Origin: Hemicordylus capensis
Lineage: Eukaryota; Chordata; Lepidosauria; Squamata; Cordylidae
Reading direction: 5' to 3'
Length of the DNA stretch: 64,000 nt
Assembly: GCF_027244095.1 (NCBI RefSeq)
Contig: NC_069657.1
Location: forward strand, 152,516,857-152,580,856
This document shows positions 18,272 through 64,000 of this stretch, in pieces. The notes under the pieces were generated by a model. It was not told the DNA's origin. It was given only the letters and a program-made list of their open reading frames with translations, and ran no database searches. A program made the translations under genes and the position numbers. Numbering within the stretch: position 1 is the first letter of the stretch; each line of letters opens with the position of its first letter.

Positions 18272-18716
18272 CAGAGAGGACTGCTGTGGCCTATAGGCGC
18301 CAGCAAGGTCATCTGATACATCCGCCATTTTCCTTACACGATTTGCGCAGTCCCGAGTTTTTGGTGGGAACAGGCGCTGATGGGCGGATCTCTCCCTAAC
18401 GGCCAGGAGTCCGAAGGTGGTCTTAGCGGACATCAGCCAAAAGGTTGGCAAGAGGTAAGGAGAGGTAACGAATAACAGAACGGACAGTAGAATAACAGAT
18501 ATGAAATAATTTTTTAAAAAAATTTAAAATTATTATTATTATTATTTTCTTTAGTAACTAGAGAAAAACTAATAGTAGTAGAATACCAGGTGAAGAATAG
18601 ATTGGAAACAGTCAAAAATAATAGGAATATAAGCAGAAGAAAAGAAGAGGCCTAGTTAACAAGGCCAAAGCCAGCGAGCTGTAATGCGAGCCTTCTGGAG
18701 CAAAGGCAGGAAGTAG

Positions 18717-18838
18717 AACTGAGGAGATCCGCCCACATGCACTGGGTTAAGGATCTTCAAGTATGACTACTTCCTGCCTTTTGGAGCATGTGGGGGGGGG
18801 ATGTAATCCCAAGCTTGGGTGACCTCCTACACCAGCCG
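18717..18838 (-). repeat. DIRS right terminal inverted repeat
   Basis: Reverse complement of 12901-13018, ending with ACACCAGCCGAG near 18840. A run of nine or ten G in the middle differs in length from the left copy, as expected for a homopolymer. Confidence 0.88.
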
Positions 18839-18843
18839 AGAAT

Positions 18844-20304
18844 TTGTTTTCCATTACAATACAAAGTTTTCCTTTGAATTTGATCCAATTTAAATTAATT
18901 GCCCTTGTACAGGGGTCCTTTTCTCTCATTGCCAAATCTTGTTATAAAGCATTACCCACAATCTATGGCAGATTTTGAACCCTATTTTGTTATTATCTAC
19001 AGTCAAGACAACAAAATGTTGATGGACATAACCTTCTTGTATGCCAGTGACATAATGCCACTGCTTAAAATATATATCGGCCCAACCATATATGCTGCCA
19101 TTTCTGATGAGATCACACTGCTGCAGATGTCTTAAGAAAGTGCCAGTAGTCTTGTGCAAGAGTGCACATATTTAAAGTTGTGCACCAGCACTTTGGGAGT
19201 ACAACTTACACGGTTTCCAGTGCTATGCTGGTGGGCTGATTAGAATGAAACACTGGCATAACGCTGTGGAATACATGGGTCATTCTATTCTTTTCTGAAC
19301 ATAATGATTTTTCAGAATTTCTTCCTCATATAACATTTAGCAGGCCTGCCCACCCCACCCCCCCCGGCAATCCCATTGTTCTTTCCAGCTGCTTCTTAAT
19401 TATTTAAATATTTCCCTGGAGAATAGAGTTGTGGAAAGCCTATAAACTCACAGAATTTATTTGCTGCGTAAGGAGGAGCATTTCATCCCCTGAGAAATCC
19501 TGTGGAGAGGTATTAAATGAAAAGATCCAGCAAAGATCCAAGCAGTAAAACTCATCTATTTCACTGCAGATTTTATTGGATTGGAAATTGAGCCACAGAA
19601 TGCAAGTCCCAGGGAAAAAAGTCACAGTATGTGGGGGGAGGCAGCAGTCAAGATCAGGGGCAAAGAGTTATAAAGTCCCCTCCCCACTTGCCACAGTTTC
19701 AATCCACATGCCTCCCCCACAGGTGTTATTTAGTAAACAAAAATTAAGCACATCAGGATCAATGACACATTTTAACATAACATGTAGTTTGGCCCGTACT
19801 TTCCCTCCTAGTGAGTCTTCCTGATTCTTATCTGTAAATTCATTCAACCATTGTTAATTTGAAGCATTAAAACGAGTACTTGTGACTGGCTGCCTCTCTC
19901 TGAGTTCTGATACTGCTAGATCAAAACATTTATAGAGGAAATATTTGATAGACTTCAAGTCCTCTAATCCTGCACTGCACTAATCCTGTTTTCATGGGCA
20001 TAAGCTGCATTCATGACTATCACTACCCCAGCCCAGGGAAAAAAATTCTTCAAAGGAGTACCAAGATAAAACAATGAAATATCTGGAACCCTTATGTTGA
20101 GGGCTCTGTCCTTTAGCAATTAACAACTTGCTCAATGTTAATATAGTAGCCAAAATGGTATTTTGACCATCATATGTACACTAGACTGGAAATAAAAACA
20201 CAAAGGTTTGGGCTGCATATGGACTAACTAAACAGGGCAAGTTTCTTCTATTGTGTGAAAGAAAGTATGAGCTGTAGTTGTGTGTGTATGATTCAACATA
20301 CCCA
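18844..20304. other. Intergenic stretch between the DIRS element and the SMARCAL1 3' end
   Basis: I see no gene and no clear repeat. Open frames are short and shadow-like. It is AT-rich. Confidence 0.45.
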
Positions 20305-58776
<38,472 letters not shown>

Positions 58777-60042
58777 CTGCAGAGAATACATGCGAGGGGG
58801 ATTTAGATACTCATTTGCAATTTATAAAGGTGTGGCAATTCACTTACCAACTTGAAGTTGCATACAAATAGGACACTCATGTAACTGGATCCATAGGCCA
58901 TTGCCTTTTACATGTTATATATATTTTACAGTTCTCAAGCTTAAAGGAGAGGGCGGGGAAGGGGAAAATTTCAAACACTGTCTTCATGAAAATTAACACA
59001 TTCCTCAGCAAGCCAGTAAGGTATGTGAATGAATGCATGCACATGCACCCAGCACAATGAAGAAGTTGCTCAGAGCTGCAATAGGATACCTTTTCAAGAA
59101 CAGAAGAATTTATATACATACAGGCTAATGCTGAGAATGCCTCTTCCTCTGTGGCTAGCATGGTCAAGAGCAAGTGCTCAACTGGTCTTAGAAAGCACAA
59201 TAGTTAACAGACAGAGATGTATGGTCAACTGAGCTTAAAAAAAAAAAAAAAAAGGTCTGTCCCCAAAGTAACAAGTTCTTTGCCCAGGCAACCTGCTGGC
59301 CAATGGCTGTAATAAAACTGACGATGCCCAGGCAACCTTTCTAAATTAGGCAAATCAAGCACCTCCTTTGTGTGATTTATTCTTCTTCTAGTAATCATGA
59401 TAAAGGGCAACAGGCTATTCATGGAAACCAATGGAAACCTTATTTAGCCCCCAGATGGGCTTCTGAGTCTGAAAGGGTATTGCTCACAGAATTTAAAGTC
59501 TATCTTTACATTAATAAGGGTGATAATTTATTTTTAAATTTCTATACTGTCTTTCATTAAAATAATCTCAGGGCAGTTTACAAAAAACATTCAACAATAT
59601 AAAACCATAAGAACTACACAGTTAAGAATTAAAATTAAAAATACAAATCTAATTAGAAGTTTAAAAAACATGTACAACATAACCATAAGATACAAAGCAG
59701 CAGCAAACGAAACACTCATTTAAAAGCCTGGGTAAAAAGCCAAGATTTTACTTGATTTCTAAAAACTGATGGAGACTGGTGAGCAGAGGCCCTCCAGGAG
59801 AGCATTCCAAAATCTGGGGGCAATGACCGAGAAGGCCCACGACAGGCAAGCCTCCCTCATTGATGGCACACGAAGCAGGGCCCCCTCTGATGACCTCATC
59901 GAGTGGGCAGAAACCCTTGGGAGCAGGCGGTCGCTCAGGTATCCAGGGCCCAAACCACTTAGGGCTTTAAAGGTCAAAACCAGCACCTTGAATTGGACCC
60001 GGAAAGAGATTAGCAGTCAATGTAGCTATTTCAAAATGGAGG

Positions 60043-61032
60043 TGTAGCGGACTATAGCCTTTGTCTCAGTGCAAGCTCATGTGAGGGGAAGGGGAAATGC
60101 TGAATCATCCCTGCTGAGCTTTCTTGCAAAGGATCCTCCAAAAACTTTCCTGTATTTCTGCTAGGTTCAAAAATGGCTGCCACCACCACCGCTCTTTATT
60201 ACAGAGCTTGAACTTCCCTAGAAGGGGGGGGGGGGAATCCCAGGGAAAACTCTCTTTTGCTATTAGAAAAGTACAAAAAAAAAAAAAAAAACCTCCACGT
60301 GTAAGCCTACACATGGTGAGAAAACTGGTAGTTGCTGAATGTCTGAGAATGTGCTTACACCAGAGTAAGCCCCCCCTTCCAGCCTCGCTTCTCCTGAGTT
60401 AAAAACCACACTCTGAGAGGCTTGTGAAAAAAAAGAACAAAAAGAAAAACAGTTTTATTCAAATGCTACAGACTGTTTCTGTCTGAGGCTCTCTTAGCTT
60501 TTAGTTAAAGGTAAAAATACTCAGTAGGTTACAAGAATATTTTAAAAAGCACCCCGAATGATGTTGGAGCGGCACGCTTTGAAAATCACAGTTACCCAGC
60601 TGCAAGGAACAGGTATTTAGGAAAATACAGAAGCACAATTAAAAGATTACAGTCTTTTGCAACACCCTGGCTGGATGAGCCTTTAACTTCCCAAAGCCAA
60701 AGCCCTGGCTCCCTTGTCTTGAACACATCCAAACTCTGGAAAAGAATTCAAGTTTCCTGCCCTCCTGTCTTTCAAGGAGCTGCAGAGGTCATTCCATGAG
60801 AGAAAGCTTCATGCTAGCTTTGACCATTAGGGAGCAAGACTCCAATGCTCCTCACGAAGCCTTTCTGCCCGTGCTTCTCTCTAACAAAGAACTCCTTCTT
60901 TCTCCCAACGGCTGTCTAGGTCCCACCCACCTGTTGTGCTGATTGGCTGAGACCTGGAGTTCACCAGCCTGTCAGTCAGGACAGAGTTCACTTCCAGTTA
61001 ACTCTTTAGGGGAGGAGTGGCTGATCACTGCA
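60043..61032 (-). mobile_element. Probable solo LTR inside L2 copy 2 (fossil)
   Basis: 990 bp that interrupts the L2 frame exactly between its HIT and LLISF-type blocks. On the minus strand it begins TGCAGTGATCAG and ends CCGCTACA, giving TG...CA ends, with CTCC in both flanks. A minus-strand AATAAA near 60453 is placed as an R-region signal would be. No internal coding region is present. The LTR family is not identified. Confidence 0.55.
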
Positions 61033-61171
61033 GGGAGTAATATGGTCACACCAGGCAACTCTGGATAACATCCTAGCTGCCACATTATGCACTAGCTGAA
61101 GTTTCAGAATATTCTTCAAGGGCAGCCACACATAGAGTGCATTACAGCAATCCAGCTGTGACATGGCTAAG

Positions 61172-62106
61172 ACGTGGGGTTGAAGGCCAAGATATATCCC
61201 CAAATTCTTTATGGGGCACAGATCGGTCCTCTGGAAAGTTTCTCTCAGCTTGAAGAAGTACAAACTAAATTCCTGATGGCTATTTTTCAAGTACTCAGGG
61301 ATACGGCAAATGCCGTCCTTTGTAGGGAAGCAGGGGTTACCACCCTGAAAGCAAAAGTATGGTTTTGCATAATTAAATTTTGGTTAAGCCTGGTCTTCTT
61401 TCTGGCTAGTCTTGCCCCTTTAGTGTTATTAGATAGTTTTGTTTCCAAATGGAAATCAGCTCTGAAATTAAAATTGCATCACTTGGGCACGTCTCAAGAA
61501 GATCTTATTGGGCGAGGATTAGAGCAGGTGCTTTGCTTTGTTAAGCAACGGCGCCGAGATATAGATTTGCAGGAGGAGTCTGCACAGCTACCCAAGGGAA
61601 TATACTTAGGTTCTCAAACTTTTAACTATAAACCAGCTGAATATTTAGACCAGATCTTGGTACCAAAATTTAGGAGATTTCTGAACCTCGCGCGATTGAA
61701 CGTTCTCCCTTCGGCAGTACTTGATGGTAAATTCAAACGACTTCCTTATGATCAGCGCAGTTGCTCCTGTGGGTCAGGGGATATAGAGTCTATCACCCAT
61801 GTTATTCTTTATTGCCAGTTTTATAAGGACACTCGCACCAAATTTATTGCTCCTATTTTAGCCATTTATCCTGGTCACACAGACCAATTTTATTTGGAAA
61901 TTATGCCGACCAGTTTTAAACCTGTAATTTCAGATAATGTGGAAAAGTTCTGTTTCGTGGCATTGAAGCTCCGTAAAGACTGTATTAGTAATTTGAACAG
62001 TTTGTGATTTTGTAAACTTAGAAATTTCTTGAATTTTCTTATTAATGCTATTAATTGTTATTGTTTGTTAATCTGGTCTGTGACCGCAATAAACTTACTA
62101 CTACTA
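61172..62106 (+). mobile_element. I-group (Vingi-like) LINE 3' portion inserted in L2
   Basis: One open frame (61174-62007, 277 codons) encodes the C-terminus: KIYPQILYGAQIGPLESF through LARLNVLPSAVLDGKFKRLP and the knuckle CSCGSGDIESITHVILYC, here with the expected His. The 3' UTR ends TGGTCTGTGACCGCAATAAA and an ACT-repeat tail. The direct repeat CTAAG flanks it (61167-61171 and 62107-62111). The long intact frame suggests a younger copy than that at 9075. 5'-truncated; no RT catalytic box. Confidence 0.85.
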
Positions 62107-62918
62107 CTAAGGCATGGGTAACAGTGGCCAGATCTGTCTTCTTGAGAAAGTGATGCAGCTGGCACAGTAGCTGATGCCAAGCAAAAAAGGCACCCCTGGC
62201 CACTGTCTCCACCTGAGCTTCCAAAAGCAGAGCCAGGTCCAGCAGTTCCCCCAAGCTGTGTATAACCGTGACATAATGTTTTTGTAGCTTGAACCAACAA
62301 TAAAAACCTTGTCCCAAGCTGTGCACTTGCTTTTTCAAGGGGAGTGCAATCCCATCCAGAACTAGTAGAATCTCCTCATCTTGATTAACTCTCCTACTAG
62401 TACCTTCGTCTTGCCCGGTTTCAATCTCAGTTCGTTAGCTTACATTCAACTCATCATGGCCTTCAGCCCCGATTCAAGAAGTCCATTGCCTCCCTAGCAT
62501 CAGGTGACAAGGAGAGACAGAGCTGAGTATCATCTGCATATTGCTGACAACTCAGTCCAAGTCCCCAGATTACCTTTCCCAGCGGTTTAAGGAAGATGTT
62601 GAACAGCAGGGGGTACAAAATCAAACCCTGCAGGATGCCACAGGCCAATGGCCACAGAGCTGAGCAGTAGTCTCCCAGCACTACCTTCTGGACCCTTTCC
62701 CCAAGAAAGGACCGAAACCACTCCAAAACAGTGCCTCCAAACCCTATACTTGAGAGGCAGTTCAAAAGGATACCATGGCTAATGGTATTGAATGTCGCTG
62801 AGAGGTCTAGCAGAACCAACAGGGACACACTCTCCCCGTCTAGCTCCCAGTGTAGGTAATCCACTAGAGCGACCAAGGCAGTTTCAGTCCCATATCCAGG
62901 ATGGAAGCCAGATTGAAA

Positions 62919-63050
62919 GGGATTCTCAGTGTTGGGTCCCCAGATGTTATTGGACTTCAACTCCTATAATTCCCAACCAAAGGCCACTGGGGCTGGGGAT
63001 TATGGGAGATGAAGTCCAATAACATCTGGGGACCCAACGTTGAGAATCCC
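62919..63050. mobile_element. 132-bp palindromic MITE inside L2
   Basis: The arms GGGATTCTCAGTGTTGGGTC and CCCAGATGTTATTGGACTTC are mirrored almost exactly on the right side around CTGGGGCTGGGGATTATGGG. It interrupts the L2 sequence just upstream of the NPFQSGF block. A clean target duplication is not visible. Confidence 0.8.
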
Positions 63051-64000
63051 TGATCTAGACAATCCGTATCATTCAAGACCCTCTGTAACTGGGATGCCAC
63101 CACATGTTCTATCGCCCAAAAAGGGAAGGTTAGAGACAGGTCTATAGTTATCTAAGTTGGAGGGATCAAGGGGGAGCTTTTTAAATAATGGTCTTACCAT
63201 GACCTCCTTGAGGCACGATGGCATTTTGCCCTCCCTTAATGAAGCACTGATAATCACCTCCAACCATCTGCCTGTACCCTCTCTGGCAGCTTTTATTAGC
63301 CATGAAGAGCAAGGGTCAAACGCTCATGTCGTCACCCGCACACTGCTCAGGATCTTGTCCACATCCTCAGGCTGTCCTAACTGAAAAGAATCCAACGCAA
63401 TAGGACCAGATGGTACCTGAGACATGTCTGCCTTAACTGGCAAAACTCTGGAGTCCAAATCAGCATGGATGCAAGCGCTTTATCTGCAAAGTGACATGCA
63501 AACTGATCACAACAGGCTGTAGACGGTTCCTCCCCCATTACCTGGGGAGGGGGAAAGTGTGGAGTAATTCCTTTGCTACACAGAACAGCTCCGTTGGTCT
63601 GCACTGAGCAGATGCAATGGAGGCGGAGAAAAAACGTTTCTTCAGCACCCCTCTGCCACAGAGAAGTCCCTAAAACGGGCTCTAACCCGGTTGGATTCAT
63701 CACGACTCTTCCTCCAGTGTCGTTATAGGCATCATCTGAGTTGTTTCATTGCCCTAAGCTCCGAGGAAAACCAAGGAGCAGAATGGGCTCCACCGAGCCA
63801 GAGAGGGTGTTTAGGAGTGACTGTGACAATAGCCCTGGCTGTGTCCATATTCCAGAGAGTCACCAGGGCCTCGACAGAGTCGCCAGCTTTGGACACAGGA
63901 AACTCCCCAAGGGCTGTCTGGAAACTAAGCGGATCCATAAGCCTCTGGGGGCGGACCATTTTAATTGGTCCACCACCCCTGCAGAGGGTTGACGAAGCAG

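Larger units (their letters stand above)
12863..18843 (-). mobile_element. DIRS-like tyrosine-recombinase retrotransposon (fossil, near full length)
   Basis: About 5.98 kb, coding on the minus strand. Parts in order from its 5' end: tandem-repeat leader (18271-17811), gag-like region (about 17858-16111), reverse transcriptase (about 15850-15140, with VPKKDGSARAVLNLRPVKRF and SIDLQEAYLHIPIH blocks), RNase H (about 15060-14800, with TTDASLSDWGAHCW and FTDNISTKAHINRQGG) and a C-terminal tyrosine recombinase region (about 14290-13300, with SLEEICKAATWSS and FSRHYELDEHEAARAAFG). Inverted terminal repeats and an internal complementary region are present, the hallmark of DIRS rather than LTR elements. 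It is broken in several places (roughly five to ten) and not functional as it stands. The repeats at the two ends remain very similar, so it is moderately young. Confidence 0.9.
59521..64000 (-). mobile_element. L2-clade LINE copy 2, interrupted by three insertions
   Basis: Minus-strand L2 pieces in order: endonuclease C-terminal region (63959-63377), NYRPVSNLPFLG (63263-63069), RT with LLVLLDLSATFNTISHG and QQYADDTQLCLS (62960-62463), LATVTHALV (62340-62107), SQLDCCNALYVWLPLKN (61171-61033) and VLVLTFKALSGLGPGYLSD (60042-59759), then a 3' UTR to 59521. A MITE (62919-63050), an I-group LINE (61172-62106) and a solo LTR (60043-61032) cut it. The copy runs off the right edge. It is dead through stops and frame shifts. 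Confidence 0.85.

Noticed and set aside
58877-63992. Upstream SMARCAL1 HARP exon
   Set aside because: I looked on the minus strand for HARP-like sequence with splice sites and found only L2, LTR, I-group LINE and MITE sequence; the exon must lie beyond the window.

Overview
This is nuclear vertebrate DNA, most likely from a squamate reptile (lizard-type). The evidence is the gene order, spliced exons of two conserved vertebrate genes, and a mixed repeat load of CR1, L2 and I-group LINEs, a DIRS-like element, tRNA- and 5S-headed SINEs, hAT and Tc1 MITEs. The species cannot be named from the sequence.

Two host genes lie on the minus strand. RPL37A is complete (7479 down to about 2645): four coding exons give a 92-residue ribosomal protein with its C2C2 zinc finger, a 5'TOP start, an NRF1-type site at the start and an ATTAAA signal. 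SMARCAL1 (58776 down to about 20305) is partial. Twelve consecutive coding exons give 560 residues covering the whole SNF2 ATPase and the C-terminus; the N-terminal RPA-binding and most HARP sequence lies beyond the right edge. SMARCAL1 lies upstream of RPL37A on the same strand, as in the human 2q35 region (from memory), so the linkage is old.

Layout: 1-2644 intergenic with no recognised gene; 2645-7479 RPL37A; 7500-20304 intergenic and heavily invaded (I-group LINE 9075-11242, CR1 3' end 11777-12560, DIRS-like fossil 12863-18843); 20305-58776 SMARCAL1 with repeat-filled introns; 58777-64000 SMARCAL1 upstream intron, mostly one L2 copy cut by a solo LTR, an I-group LINE and a MITE.

The most notable observations are a ~354-bp stretch inverted in place inside a CR1 copy (50344-50697), a MITE that is an almost continuous run of stem-loops (54270-54743), SINEs with the same body but either a tRNA or a 5S-rRNA-like head, a PCNA-box-like motif at the SMARCAL1 C-terminus, and a nested insertion stack at 59521-64000. 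I found no new multi-gene system; the window is two housekeeping/genome-maintenance genes in a transposon-rich landscape.
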